A stretch of DNA of 64,000 nt from Adiantum capillus-veneris (lineage: Eukaryota > Streptophyta > Polypodiopsida > Polypodiales > Pteridaceae): positions 60,313,023-60,377,022 of the forward strand of contig CM043970.1 of NCBI GenBank assembly GCA_014529385.2. The letters run 5' to 3'. Positions 1 to 11,330 of this stretch are shown piece by piece. Under the pieces are notes generated by a model. The model saw only the letters and a list, made by a program, of their open reading frames with translations, was not told where the DNA came from and searched no databases. The position numbers and the translations under genes are program-made. Within the stretch, counting starts at the first letter, position 1. Each line of letters begins with the position of its first letter.

Positions 1-877
1 TTAGCTCAGCACAGTGAATTCTTGCAACCCTACAGAGATCAATTTGAACTGATGGTGCAGGTAGGGAGGTTTGTTCAGCCCAGTATGACTGTCGTTCATT
101 TAAATGACTGCGGTGGAAAAGGACAGGGACTGAAGAAGTATAGGGAATTACCACCTGCTTTTGCCGACATTCAACTTGCCCTTTGCACCAAAAAGACTGC
201 AAACTTATTCAAGAATCCTGGCTTTATGATTTACCTGAACAGCCTGTTTGGATTCCTCATGCAGAATCTTGATGAGGTGTTAGAGGAGCAGGATGCTTCA
301 CCAGACGAAGAATGCGAGGAGACAACACATATACAAGAAGTCAAGGAGGTTGAAGATACAGTCGACCTTGAGGTTGAGGCAATTGAAGTACAAAGAAGTA
401 AGATGCTCTCTGTGAAAACAACAGAAATCAAACTACCCTTGGATGTCAATAACTTCACTGAGAAGCATGCTCAGATGATGTTGCCTGCTGTGCCTGAGTT
501 CAGGATTGGAGACAAGACCTATATCTTTTTACATGATGTGCAAAGCATCTATTATTTAAGGGAGGACTTCTCCTTGGCTATCATTTCCAAAGTCCAAGAG
601 GAGAGGAGTGGATTTGTTTCAGAGGATATAGTGATGATGAGGCAATGGAAACATCCAACAATCCAATAGAATGCCTCCAAATTTGCTTTGAGAAAGCTGA
701 AAAATGCAAGGAGACACCACCAGACGAAGCCCCCTTCCAAGCAATAAGACAAAGCCTAAGAACATCAACAAGTCACAAAGAAGTGGAGGATTGGTTTAAC
801 CATTCAGGTCAGGGGTCAACTACATCTGTGGACGTGTGGTAGGAAAACCACTTTTTGCAGGATGAGAGCTTCATGGT

Positions 878-949
<72 letters not shown>

Positions 950-1421
950 TGTGTGTGTGTGTGTGTCACTTACTCAGACATGATATGTGCAGTCTTGGAT
1001 TGCTCACAAGGATGGCTTCCTTGGACGGCGGACTCGAGAGTATCGTGGAAGGGATGCGGCCCTAGCACAATACCTTTCAAAGCTTTGCGAGTCGCGGGAA
1101 ATAGTTTTCCAGAATGGAATGTCACAAGAGGGTACAATAACAACTTACACATTAAAGACACTATCACGCTTCTTGGGTGGACCCGTGCTGCCCAAAAGTG
1201 AAGATAAAGTCATTCTTGTGGACAAAGTGTTTGCCAGAGATTGTTTTGGTTACTGCCTGGGCTATACAGGTGGTCGGGCAACATATTACTATACTTACAC
1301 AGCAATGGCACTAGCTCTTGGTAGACAAAACCCGGATAAACTTTTAGAGTATGGCAAACATCTCATGATTCGTTACAAGGGTGATGTGCCAAAAAACAAA
1401 ATTGAACCTTCAAAATCTTGA
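1..1421 (+). pseudogene. Unrecognised element gene, broken, 5' end outside window
   Basis: An open frame enters from the left edge (no start seen) and runs to a stop at 669. The same protein appears to continue in another frame from 645 (MET-SNNPIEC region), through an in-frame TAG at about 840, to a GT donor near 876. After an intron filled with CT and GT repeats, an AG acceptor at 985-986 opens a last exon ending at 1421. The splice is phase 0, which supports a real gene. The middle (about residues 85-120) is rich in Glu and Asp; the last exon begins SWIAHKDGFLGRR. I recognise no domain. It converges with the minus-strand gene ending near 1373, the same layout as in the transposon at 31-41 kb. 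The frameshift near 645-669 and the TAG indicate a dead copy. It is probably a passenger or accessory gene of a transposon cut by the window edge. Confidence 0.5.
880..966. repeat. (CT)n(GT)n microsatellite inside an intron
   Basis: About 66 bases of CT repeat pass directly into about 21 bases of TG repeat. The tract makes up most of the short intron (about 876-986) of the broken gene at the left edge, lying between its GT donor and AG acceptor. Confidence 0.9.
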
Positions 1422-4400
1422 TACACTTCAAGTGGCACTTGTATAAGATCATGTATTACAGAAATTTTATACAATGTCATCCACTCAGAGTATCTTTTTC
1501 CACTTGTGGTCACATACCACCTTCGTTGACCTTCATGAGCACCGGAGTTGTTGTATGCCATTGATCTTTTAACTTTTTTTTGTTGTAAATGTCTGATGGC
1601 TTGTGTTGTTGTTGAAGAGGCCAAGACTTCTTCTGCCTGCATTTGATGAATGATTTTACGATAGAACCATTCAAATAGTTCTCTCAAAATTTTAGCCTTG
1701 ATTCGAGAGCCACCACGTCGTGTGTGCCTGAAATAAGCATTTCTCGCCATGTAATGAGACTTTTCCATCCCTTGGGTATTCCATATTGCCGGGTTCCCAT
1801 ACTTTTGTATAAAATATGGTAAATAATTGAAAATGATGTGTTGGATATGAAAACAGATTACTTAGAATGTTTTACACTCACATAGCTACACATAAAAGAG
1901 AATCAAATACACAATAATACCATGTAGTGAGTAATTTGGGTGTCTGTCCATGCTGTCTCGAATGATTTCTTGAGAAGGTTGAGATTCTCCTTGAACTTGT
2001 TCATATCACCTTGTGAACAGTCATCTTTGTCGCACATCAAAAATAGCATGTCTATTGATCACCAAACCTCATCCTTCGCGTTATGAGTAGTTGGTTCTTG
2101 ATCTTTGACTGCAATATGTAGCTTTTTCCAGCTCTGATACTCTACCTTGCTAACATAAGATGTGTTATATATTTTTCCATGTTTTGTTAGCTTCGGATCT
2201 CGTATTCCTTGGGGTTTAGATAAAAACCTCCGTGCCTTCACCCCACCGATGGATGGTTTGCATGGAACATCCTTCTCAGCAGTTGATCTCTTTTCATCCC
2301 GCTGGATTTTCACATTGCCACCATGAAGCCCCATATCCGACAGTACCAATTCTAAGCATTGTAGGGCCACTTGTTGCTTTGCTGAGTTCTTGATTTTCCA
2401 AGCAAACTCGATATATAAGTAGACCAATTTCTCCATAATTCTACAAAGGGCATGCATTGTACAGATGTGGACATTCACAAGTGGTATTTTCAAAACCGAT
2501 TGAAAAGCAGGGTCCTCAATGTGACGTGTTGGAGCTTTTCTCCACCACTTTGGGTCCATGACCTTTGCAGGCTCCATGCAGAACAAACACGGCAACTTTG
2601 CCATTGCACCCATTCCACAATTATACATGCACTTTGTTAAGTATGGATCCTGATTTACCCTTGTAATTTTCTGTGGTAAAAGCGCACAATTGTAAGGCCC
2701 CCATTATGAGGAGAAGCCATCGTGCATGAAGGAAAATCACTCACCGGAAACCAAAATTTTCACGGACAAGAATCAGGGGCAACTTTAGAGGCCTCGGGGG
2801 AGGAGGCCCCTGAGACCTTTTTTTCGCTGGAATATTATGGCCGGACGGCGGCCGGAAAGTGGTCGGAAAACAACCGGTCGGTTGGCCGGTGGCCGGTAGT
2901 CAATGGCCGATGGCCGGTGGTTGGAAGTCAATGGCCGGTAGCCAGTGGTCGGAAGTCAATGACCGGTGGCCGAATTTAAAAGCGGACTTGTCTTCTCAAG
3001 GGCGGCCACACATGGGTGGATTGGAGGGTCCGATTTGGACTTATTCGCACAAGGGCGGCTACACATGGCTGCCTCTCATAAGAGAGGGCAGCCCTTTTGG
3101 CCTATAAAAGGAGGCCATTTCTACACACATTTCATAGTGTGAAGTTGATGCAACAAGGTGAGTGTGAGGTGGTGAGAGTGAAGCAAGGCGGGAGCTCTAT
3201 CAAGGGTTTAATCCCTTTGTAAACTACTTCTTCTTTTGAAGTGCTAAAGCCATTGAGTGGCTGCTTTCCCGTGGACGTAGCCCACATTGGGTGAACCACG
3301 TATATCGTGTGTACTCTCTCTCTCTCTCTCTCTACTCTATAATCTCTTGTGTGTGAAATCTATCTCTCTCCATTAAGTAATCTACTCAAAAATCTATTTA
3401 GCTGCGTCTTATTTCCTAACACACTTTAATGTTTTGAGGTCACCTGCAAGATGCCACTGAACTTGAAAGTCTCCCCTTCCATCTAGACGTAGTACCTCTC
3501 CCTGGTTGGTCTATCGATCAATTACCTCTGGAACATTAGTTTGATGGAACACCCAATATAGAATCTCATGATCTTCTTTCTTTACCTGCAACACAAAATA
3601 AATGAGACTTAAGTAGATGTGAACATTTGAACTTAGTTGAGAATCTCTCTTACCTCAAAATAACCAAGCCACCATATGTTAGATTTTAATTGAACACTAA
3701 AATACAAAGGATCATCATTGGGACACTTTGAGAGGGCTCTATTCATTAAAGTAATAGTAACACGCTCTAGCTTCTTCTCTTTAACAAGCTCACACTCGTC
3801 CAGTTTCAACACAAAATGTAATACCCCTCGTGGCTCTTCAAATGTGATGTTGTAAAACTCCACCATTCTCTTCTGCAAAATCTGCAGGTCCATAAAAATA
3901 TTATTGAACATCATATGCCATGTTTGATCCATGGCCACTGTAAGTTTCTTTAATATGAAAGGGTTGTCCAAGATATTCTCCCTGTGCGTCGATAAGTTGA
4001 AGCCTCTCTTTCCAAACACTTAAGGCTGATGGTAAAAGTTTGGATTTTATTCCCTTCTTCACAAAGATGGATGAGACAAATTTATATAGCCGAATATTCT
4101 CTTTTGCTTACACCAAGTGAATCAAGTGTGCCTTGTATCTCTTTTGCAGGCACTAAGTTCTCTGAAATAAAGCGGTCCACTACATTTCGTTGTAGGACCT
4201 TAAACTTCTTGTCATGTACTATATCTGGTGCAAGGCTTCTACTTATAAGTGGCTTCAATATCTTTCCTATATTGGCTTTGGGGTCAATGTTTTCCTTGTC
4301 AAGATAGATTGAATCTCTACATGAAGACAATGCATAAGTAAATAAAAAAAATTAACTTCACTAACACTATTTAGGCACATGAAAACAATGCATAACAAGA

Positions 4401-5057
4401 AAAAACAAAAAATTTACTTAACTAAGACAATTTAGTCAACCAAGAAGCATCACCTTAATGCTCAAATTCTTTTCTTGAGACCTCCGGATGCAACCTGCAA
4501 TGTTTCAAGATTGCGCAATTTCTTCTTTCGGATACGACCACCCAAGATGGTATCCTTCATTTGACAACTTCGTACCTTTCCTTTGAGTTCCTGTACCTCT
4601 ATTTTATGTTGCAAAATGGTAACCTGATCTGTAGAATGCAAATGTGAAAGACGAACAATCTCACATTGTTGAGCTTGGAGAATGCCCTTATAAGTTTCAG
4701 CTTCCTTTGTAAGAGATTTACAATAACCCAGAAGGCCCTTTTCTCCATCACCAGCAAAGGTCAATAAGCTTGTAGGATTGACGAACAGTGGAGACGCATT
4801 AGTCTTGGATTCTTAGGATAGAGAGAGCCTCTCGTCCAGATATCTATGTGTTTAGCTCCCTGAGCTCTGAGCGTGTCTATGGATGCGGGAGGTATATGTG
4901 TGTTTGCTTTACTACGCTTAATCAATGGTTGGTACTTATTGTCCAAATCAATGTGAAGGTGATATTTGGCTCGTTTTTGCGTAACATTTGTTCCATTTGA
5001 GAAGTGCGCCATTAGCCAAAGATGCAGGTTTAATGAAAAGTGAATAGGCGACTGCAC
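1373..5057 (-). pseudogene. Unclassified transposase-like gene, multi-exon, interrupted by an LTR
   Basis: Exon-like open segments in order on the minus strand: 5057-4761; 4764-4462, rich in Gln, Glu and Lys and coiled-coil-like; 4330-4082; 4019-3638 ending at a GT donor (GAG|GTAAGAG); about 3580-3422, opening after a TTGCAG acceptor and holding AGDLKTLKC; then, across an inserted LTR, 2690-2059, which holds MYNCGMGA and a CLFC pair; and 1768-1373. The pattern 'GDLK..KC..NCG...CLFC' resembles the zinc-binding insertion of RNase H-like transposases described in animals; I cannot name the superfamily. The segment near 4,790 continues only in another frame, a TAG lies near 3,515 in the exon before the LTR, and the LTR separates two coding parts, so it is not functional. 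A possible 5' exon (IGDSKIPQGFTISK) lies at about 5797-5865. Alternative: a host gene of unknown function. Confidence 0.5.
2691..3421 (+). mobile_element. Solo LTR (probable Ty1-copia type)
   Basis: The segment begins TGTAAGG and ends CCTAACA, near-perfect short inverted ends as in copia LTRs. A promoter-like GCCTATAAAAGG lies at 3099-3110, followed by a transcribed-looking pyrimidine-rich part with a CT repeat at 3315-3336. About 28-bp units with GGCCGGTGGCCGG and GAAGTCAATG form a small minisatellite at 2830-2980. No internal retroelement sequence adjoins it, and coding exons of the minus-strand gene lie directly on both sides, so it is an insertion. I could not find a convincing 5-bp target duplication (ACAAT against CACTT), so the exact ends may be off by a few bases or the LTR may come from recombination between two elements. 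Confidence 0.6.
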
Positions 5058-5099
5058 CTTCGTCCCTCCATGTTAGCCTTATTCCCTCCATGTTGACGA

Positions 5100-5582
5100 G
5101 GTTCATTCAATGCAATTGAAAAGAAGATTATCCCTCAATCATTACGGACGAATGTTCAAAAGAGTAAAGAATCTACTTAAAGTACACTTTTTGAACTTTT
5201 ACCATGAAAGACCCACCTCTATTATTTGCCATATTTTCTAGAGAGAGAGTGCGAAAAATATATTTTCTTAGAAGGCCCTCCAAATGACCTCCGAAATTTC
5301 CTAATGAGCTCACAGGATGATGGCTACACCTAAATCTTTCCTCGGGTACGGAGTATTGGGATGCTTGAGATGTTGGAGATGATTTACAAAATAAGAGAGG
5401 CCTATTATAGGTTGGAGACTCCTCATTAATAATATTGGTAATCCTATTTTCAAGCTAACACATCATGATTATGATTTTTTTTTAATATCAAAACATTGTG
5501 GGCCTGCCTGTCTACTTGAGTCATGGATGTGGGCTCAAGAGAGCGCATTATTGATGGTGGATAAGATCAAAGTAAAGTTTTA

Positions 5583-5627
<45 letters not shown>

Positions 5628-6990
5628 ATTATATGTATATGACTTGAGAGAAGGTGATTTTTAGAGTTGGGTTAATGGGTTTTGTGTTAGTAGGTTAGTA
5701 GTTAGTGTTCGTAATCACTAGAAAAAGTTAGTGATATATTTACAACGGGTAAAATGACTTGAAGAATGAAAAAAGAGGGGTGAATGAGATGGGTGTACCT
5801 TTGAGATGGTGAATCCTTGAGGAATCTTAGAGTCACCTATGCGTAGAATGTCGAAAGTGACCGTCGTTCTTCTTCTTCTTCTTCTTTGCACTCCGCCACC
5901 ATAGTTGAATCACCACAAAGAGAATGAGGGTTTTGTTGATAAAAAAACCCCCATTTTGCAGAGATTAAATATGGTTAGGTTGCTGATTTTTTATGCATTC
6001 TTGAAAGGGTAGAATAAAATTGTAATATGGGAGTAATAGAGAGAGGTATGGAGATTTTAAATGTAGGTAGAGCTTCAAAAGAGAGCTATGGGTGTGGGAG
6101 GAAAGGTAATGGTGAAGAGGGTAAGAGAAAACCATGGAAGTTGCAAGTTTGAGTAAGAAATAGAGAGAAATGAGTGTGTGTGTGTGGAAGTAGGAAAGGA
6201 GGTGAGAGAAGACTATGGGTTACTTGTGAGAAAAGTGAGCTGACTAACCCGGTGGTAGCTCCAAAAATTATGAAAAGTTTTGAGGTGAATATTTAGCTCT
6301 TGGTCCACATTTTGTCTTTTAGTCACTACTTCAAATTTGGAGTGGAGATAGATATAAAAAATCCCACTAAAATGCCTATTTTTCTTCACAAAAAAAGTCT
6401 TCAGTGGCCCCCCTTTTGTTGAATTTGCATAAGGCTCTAAAGATGAGCCCCTCCTTGCATGAGAGCATGACCTAATATATTTCTAGAGGTTTGAAAACAT
6501 GCATGGTTGTGGATTATGCACAAATATAATATATGGATATGATGGGGAAAAAACAAATTAGTGTGTAAACAATTCATGGAATCTAAAATAGTGTTACATG
6601 TATATACAAAAATTAAATATATAAAAATATAGGGAATCAAATGAGGAGGGTACTCATTTGTTTTTATTAATGTATATTTATTTACAAGATGTAAGAAAAA
6701 ATACCTGTAGAAAATAGGAGTTTAGTCAAAGGCAATGACTGATGATGAAAGGTTTTTTTTTTGAGGTTTTTCCTTGGAATGGATTCACACCAAAAATAAG
6801 AGAAGCTTGCATGAAATTATTTTTTTATAAAATACGTAGTAAGAAAGATCATGGTAATGGTGAGTAAATGTACATAGAATACTTAGGTAAATAACACACA
6901 CCTAGATATACATATTTGAATAAATATAAAAAATAATTATAATAAAAAATCTTTATATCTAGGCCCTATATACAATGAAATACTTATACA
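5100..6990. other. Non-coding stretch, presumed 5' flank of the minus-strand gene
   Basis: AT-rich sequence without a convincing gene. It holds a (GA)n tract at 5585-5622 and a GAA/CTT trinucleotide run at about 5868-5886. A short coding-like segment on the minus strand at about 5797-5865 ends in a GT donor and could be the first exon of the gene to its left. The right end of the left-edge element should lie here, but its partner end is outside the window, so no boundary can be assigned. Confidence 0.5.
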
Positions 6991-6992
6991 CA

Positions 6993-7041
6993 AATGAATA
7001 AAAATAAAAGCCATATATTTTGGCTTTTATTTTTATTCATT
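6993..7041. repeat. Perfect 21-bp inverted repeat with a 7-nt loop
   Basis: Left arm 6993-7013 (AATGAATAAAAATAAAAGCC, then A) is the exact reverse complement of right arm 7021-7041, with loop TATATTT. It lies just left of the first copy of a long direct repeat, so it may mark a foldback end or a junction of a rearranged element. Confidence 0.85.
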
Positions 7042-7044
7042 GTT

Positions 7045-7227
7045 TTGGCTCAACTAGCCCAGTGATTAGCTAAGTGAGGGTTTTTAAGGAGATATGGGGA
7101 AAGTCCCCTAACTCACACATGTCTATGTACAATGAAAAGGTAGAGATAGCCACAATGTTTAAGTGATTTTGGTAGGGTGAAGTAGCTCACTATGGCAATT
7201 TTGGATAGCCAAAAAATGGATATCATT
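7045..7227. repeat. Direct repeat, left copy (about 183 bp)
   Basis: Starts TTGGCTCAACTAGCCCAGTG and matches 7705-7887 along its full length with scattered substitutions. The two copies bracket a Ty3-gypsy integrase remnant. They could be LTR pieces of that element, though finding the right copy next to internal pol sequence suggests a rearranged or deleted copy. Confidence 0.8.
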
Positions 7228-7240
7228 AGCCCTCCCCCAT

Positions 7241-7690
7241 TCATGTGCCATCAAAAGGCATAATTTCCAATGAGAGTGGTTTCGTGTTTTGTGCCTCAAA
7301 AAAATCTTCACTTTGTAGCTCTTCTTCACCTTGTTTGACACAAACCAAACTACAAGACTTACATGATGATACAACTTTGTGGTGATTCTCTTGCAAATCC
7401 ATTGGTAGAGTGCGACTCAGGTAGGGCTTTAGACGATACCCATTCACCTTCTTAGCATGTTCCTTGCCATCAAAATCCATGAGCTGATAGTAACTTGAAT
7501 TAAATGATTTTTTTACCACATATGGACCTTGTCATCTAGTGTTAAATTTGGCATCAAACCTATTGTCAAGTCGATTGGCATACCTTACCACCATCCCACC
7601 TTCCTTGATCCCCTTGTCCTTGACCTTCTTATCAATCTTCTCCTTTGCTTGCATAGCCTTCCTCTTGTAGCACTGGTAATATGCTTCTCT
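7241..7690 (-). pseudogene. Ty3-gypsy polyprotein remnant (integrase C-terminal region)
   Basis: Minus-strand translation gives a Lys-rich helix (KRKAMQAKEKIDKKVKDKG), then MVVRYANRLDNRFDAKFNTR, a TGA stop, then QGPYVVKKSFNSSYYQLMDF and VNGYRLKPYLSR, and a low-complexity tail ending at 7241. In plant gypsy elements this order is the end of the integrase, where a Trp usually precedes the GPYVV motif; here a stop occupies that place (TGG to TGA would explain it). Reverse transcriptase, RNase H and the integrase core are absent, so only the extreme 3' end of pol survives. Confidence 0.7.
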
Positions 7691-7704
7691 ATATTTATTT
7701 TTAT

Positions 7705-7887
7705 TTGGCTCAACTAGCCCAGTGACTAGCTAAGTGAGGGTTTTTAAGGAGATATGAGAAAAGTCCCCAAACTCACACACGTCTATGTACAATGAAAAGG
7801 TAGGGATAGCCACAGTGTTTAGGTGATTTTGGTACGGTGATGTAGCTAACTATATCAATTTCAGGTAGCCAAAAAACGGCTATCACT
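7705..7887. repeat. Direct repeat, right copy (about 183 bp)
   Basis: Second copy of the repeat at 7045-7227, same orientation, 660 bp away. It holds the same GTGAGGGTTTTTAAGGAGAT core and ends in the matching GGTAGCCAAAAAAC..GGCTATCA segment. Confidence 0.8.
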
Positions 7888-7889
7888 AT

Positions 7890-9603
7890 ATAATTGGAAT
7901 TGAGTCTACATGAAATCATCACACACAAGATTTTTGAATTGTTCTTGGCCTTGTGAATGAGTGGAGCTTCCATGGCTGAATTGAATTTTTTTATCTTTGT
8001 TTTTATCTTTTTATTAAATGGATTTTTTCAATGATTAAATTGTAAATTCTTATAGTCAAAGGCCTTGGGCCTTCCTAGACTCACCACTAGCCTTTTGACA
8101 ATGTCACTCATGTGATGGCTGGCTACCCTGGATCCTCAAGAATAACATTTGTACCAACAAGGAGGTTGAATTCATCTCCAATTCTAGTGAAGCTTAAAAT
8201 CAAGTCAATGAAATCAACACAAAATTTGATACCAACCAACCTTCCTCAACAAGTATGAAGATAGGAACTCAATTTCTTCAAGTTCTACTTTGTGGTAAGA
8301 GCTCTTTGTAGTAGAGTCAAGTTGCCAAGGTTGAAACTTTTTATTAAAAAAAAAGAAACCCTTTAGCATATTCAAGAGCCGAGCAGCTAAGCCACCAAAT
8401 GAGAAAAAAGTTAGTCCGGTCCCAAAACTTTAAGTCTAGTAAACTATGTGCTTAAGGTCATATTAATAGGTTTATGCTCAACTTGGAAGAGTTGAGATAG
8501 ATAATTTTGTTATTCATGCTAGAATAGGTGATCATAAGAGTCTAAGTCTAATCTAAATTATTGGTGGATTGGCTCCTACAATCATGAGCAAGTTCGGCCT
8601 GATGAGATGAAATCCCAAATCCTTGACAATTAAAACCCTTCGTAAACGGGTAGTACCTTGTAAAGCTTGTCAAAATGCTTTGATAGCTATGCCTACTTTA
8701 AGAAGTTCCCATCCATTCTCTCTCTTGCAAAACATATTTTTCTCCATGCATTTTTTGTGTATGCATATATATGTCCCAACATTGGACATATGCATTAGAC
8801 ACTCTTTCAATTTTCCACCATGCATTCACTGGGGCATTTACTTCTATCATCGCTAATGACAACCAACCATCAATACAATCTTTGAGACCAACCTCTTAGA
8901 GACTATAATTACTACAATTTTTTTATTTCATAGTAGTTCACTTTTCAAGATCCATGTACTCTACTACCATTGCCATATCAACTTCTAGAGGCCCATACAT
9001 GTTAGTCACTCATGCACTTATAGCAAAGGAAAATTTTTTCCACTTGTTTTTACCCTTTGGTTATCTGAGTATTTGGACCCTATATTAGCTTCACTCATCT
9101 TTTCACATTTTAGTTTCTCTGTCAATAAAACCAAAGCCTCTCCATAGCCAATTGATAATGGATCTCACTTAAACCACCCACCCATATACTTTTCTCTAGG
9201 TTATCTCCATTGGAGACTACCTATGTCTACAAAATCGAGTCTTCAAAAGACCTATGATTGGTAAGCTTTTGGTAAATGAGTCTTTTTCACAGTTTGTTTC
9301 CACTCATCTCTCTCCATTTCATACTAACTCCATCATCAAACGTATTATGGCCCAATGAAGCTCTTAATCATGTGCCAAAACAAGAAAAAAAATCAATATT
9401 TGAACTTATTTGTGGAAAACTCAATGGGCCAACAGAAATCCATATGAGTCATAAGCATGTCTGATGGCCACAAAGGCCAAGACCAAAGCTAGCTCTTGGC
9501 ATCTAAGTTGTGACCTATACTCATTATCCATGTGATTTTCCAACATCTACATTGGGGTATGTCAACAATTACACATCCATTACTACTATAGTGAACAACG
9601 TTT
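7890..9603. other. AT-rich region with no recognised gene
   Basis: No coding pattern longer than chance, no splice-consistent exons and no strong repeat are visible. It ends at the left border of the CACTA element; its last three bases (TTT, 9601-9603) are the target duplication. Confidence 0.5.
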
Positions 9604-9835
9604 CACTACAAGAGGTTGTGTGCACTTCTGACGCTGTAAGCGACGTAAATACATTGGGTTTTTAGACTCCCCAGTGTCGCTAAGACCGTCACTAACAGCG
9701 TCAATACGGGAACGTCGCTATAAGCGTCACTATGGACGTCGCTATATAGCGACGCATATAGGGACAACCATAGCAACGCTTACATGCCACCTATAGCGAC
9801 ATTCATAGTGATGCTGCAGAGCCTTATATAGCGAC
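9604..9835. repeat. CACTA left terminal and subterminal repeats
   Basis: After the 13-bp terminal repeat come many copies, in both orientations, of a short motif around GTCGCTA/TAGCGAC and GCGTCACTA (for example near 9680-9770). Such arrays in En/Spm elements bind the TNPA-type protein; here the role is inferred from position and repetition. Confidence 0.8.
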
Positions 9836-9943
9836 GCTCGAGAGTGAACTTTTTTGGTGGCAGGGCATTCAGTTCATAGTGATGCTGCAGAGCCTTATAT
9901 AGCGACGCTCGAGAGTGAACTTTTTTGGTGGCAGAGCATTGAA
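9802..9943. repeat. 71-bp tandem duplication
   Basis: The unit starting TTCATAGTGATGCTGCAGAG at 9802 is repeated from 9873, almost identical. It contains a subterminal TATAGCGACGCT motif, so the duplication adds a motif copy to the CACTA end. Confidence 0.85.
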
Positions 9944-10118
9944 TTCCCTGCCACCCATCAACTATATTGAATGTTTCAATAATAGAGTAAACCTAAATGA
10001 GTCCAAGATAAAGCCTAGATTCACCTTTGAAAGAAAGTGCAAGCTTAGATATAGACCCAAAGTAATCACCCACAAGACAATATAACCATTAACTCCATCA
10101 TCCATAGTATTGTTTGTA

Positions 10119-10446
10119 GAATAAAGATATAAAATTCACAAAAGTAAATTGATGAAAGTAAATCAATGACAATTGTACACATCATAGGCAAAATCACTTG
10201 ATTGTTAAACTTTGCAAATGTAATAGTTACAATACCATTGTCATTATTGAGAAAATATACATGGTTTTCCAATAGTTACAAGAATAAAGATATAAAATTC
10301 ACAAAAGTAAATTGATGAAAGTAAATCAATGACAATTGTACAGATCATAGGCAAAATCACTTGATTGTTAAACTTTGCAAATGTAATAGTTACAATACCA
10401 TTGTCATTATTGAGAAAATATACATGGTTTTCCAATAGTTACAAAA
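10119..10446. repeat. 163-bp tandem duplication
   Basis: Two neighbouring copies with period 163 (ATAAAGATATAAAATTCACA at 10121 and 10284) differ at about one base (ACACATC against ACAGATC). The near identity implies a recent duplication. The two similar small minus-strand open frames here only mirror the repeat and are not genes. Confidence 0.9.
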
Positions 10447-10504
10447 AGACGTATACATGTCATCTCATGATACATATGCTATGACAAAAGGAAACTAATG
10501 CTAT

Positions 10505-11330
10505 CTAGCTAAGGCTAGACTGACGCCGTCTAATCAGACATCTCATCGCGTCCAAGCGACGTATCTGTCGGATTATGCAAAAAAAACAATAAGACAGCTT
10601 TCTGTAAGTATAAACATATAATTTACAAAACAATACAACAAATAGAAAAGAGTAAAGCCTAATACTAACCATGCCGTCGTGAGAACTCAGAATGTCCATC
10701 AGGGCGTTTGAGCCCTTCCTGCCTGCGTACTCGTGCTCGTACAATGTGGGGTCACGTCGTGTCCTTGACCACTGTCAAAACATACAAAGAATCCATTATG
10801 TTAAGACTTTAAAAACCCCTAAACTCTAAACTATCAAACCTAAAGAGCAATGCAAAAACACTTACAAAATCGGCCTCAAATGATGCCCACCCACCGCTCC
10901 CCAAGTGGTGCGAGCTCCCTGCCTCTACTCGCGCTTTGGCTCTCTCCTTTTGTTGCTTCCACTTATCAGGATTCTCGCGCGTGCTTTCTTCACATTCTTC
11001 CAATCTTCTTTGGCCAGCCAATCAGGGTTTGTTCCACCCATGCTTTATTGCTTTTTGCACTTCAGAATGCTTGTGGTCGCAGTATTCATGCATTCGAACC
11101 TTCATCAGCTCTTCATTGAAGCAATCATCCCGTGTTGAAACGGGAAACTCGTCATGCAGCATGCTGATGACTCTGTCTTTTAAATCACTTGGTACTTCAC
11201 TCTAGGTGCTTAGTATATAGTGTCTAAACACCTGGGAGCAAAGACCGCGCATGCGCGAGATCACCTTCTTGCCTTCATCATCCAAGATGATGCCGTCACT
11301 GAAGTCAATGGAGTAAGCCAAGCCCTCTCA
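10505..11330 (-). pseudogene. CACTA second gene (Transposase_24/TNPA-like), broken
   Basis: Read on the minus strand from about 11,330: AYSIDFSDGIILDDEGKKV, then RMRGLCSQVFRHYILST, a TAG, SEVPSDLKDRVISMLHDEF, and a helical Lys/Glu-rich part with a TGA, followed by ENPDKWKQQKERAKARV and SSHHLGSGGWASFEADF. A GTAAGT donor follows at about 10,862, and the next exon (about 10,773-10,673, TTGACAG acceptor, phase 0) gives WSRTRRDPTLYEHEYAGRKG and ends at GTTAGT. The arrangement 'strand..K..W..N..KAR..HLGSGG' matches the plant family PF03004 (Transposase_24) found as the second gene of CACTA elements. It is thought to bind subterminal repeats and help excision. Two in-frame stops indicate a dead copy. 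The upstream limit is uncertain; coding-like sequence may reach about 11,650. Confidence 0.65.

Noticed and set aside
1373-1768. Treating the short overlap of the converging left-edge genes (1373-1421) as evidence that one is false
   Set aside because: Both have splice-supported exons or coding-like composition; a 49-base tail overlap is compatible with convergent genes in a compact transposon.
10066-10435. Two similar small proteins starting MENHVYFLNNDNG
   Set aside because: They are the 163-bp tandem duplication read twice, not a gene pair.
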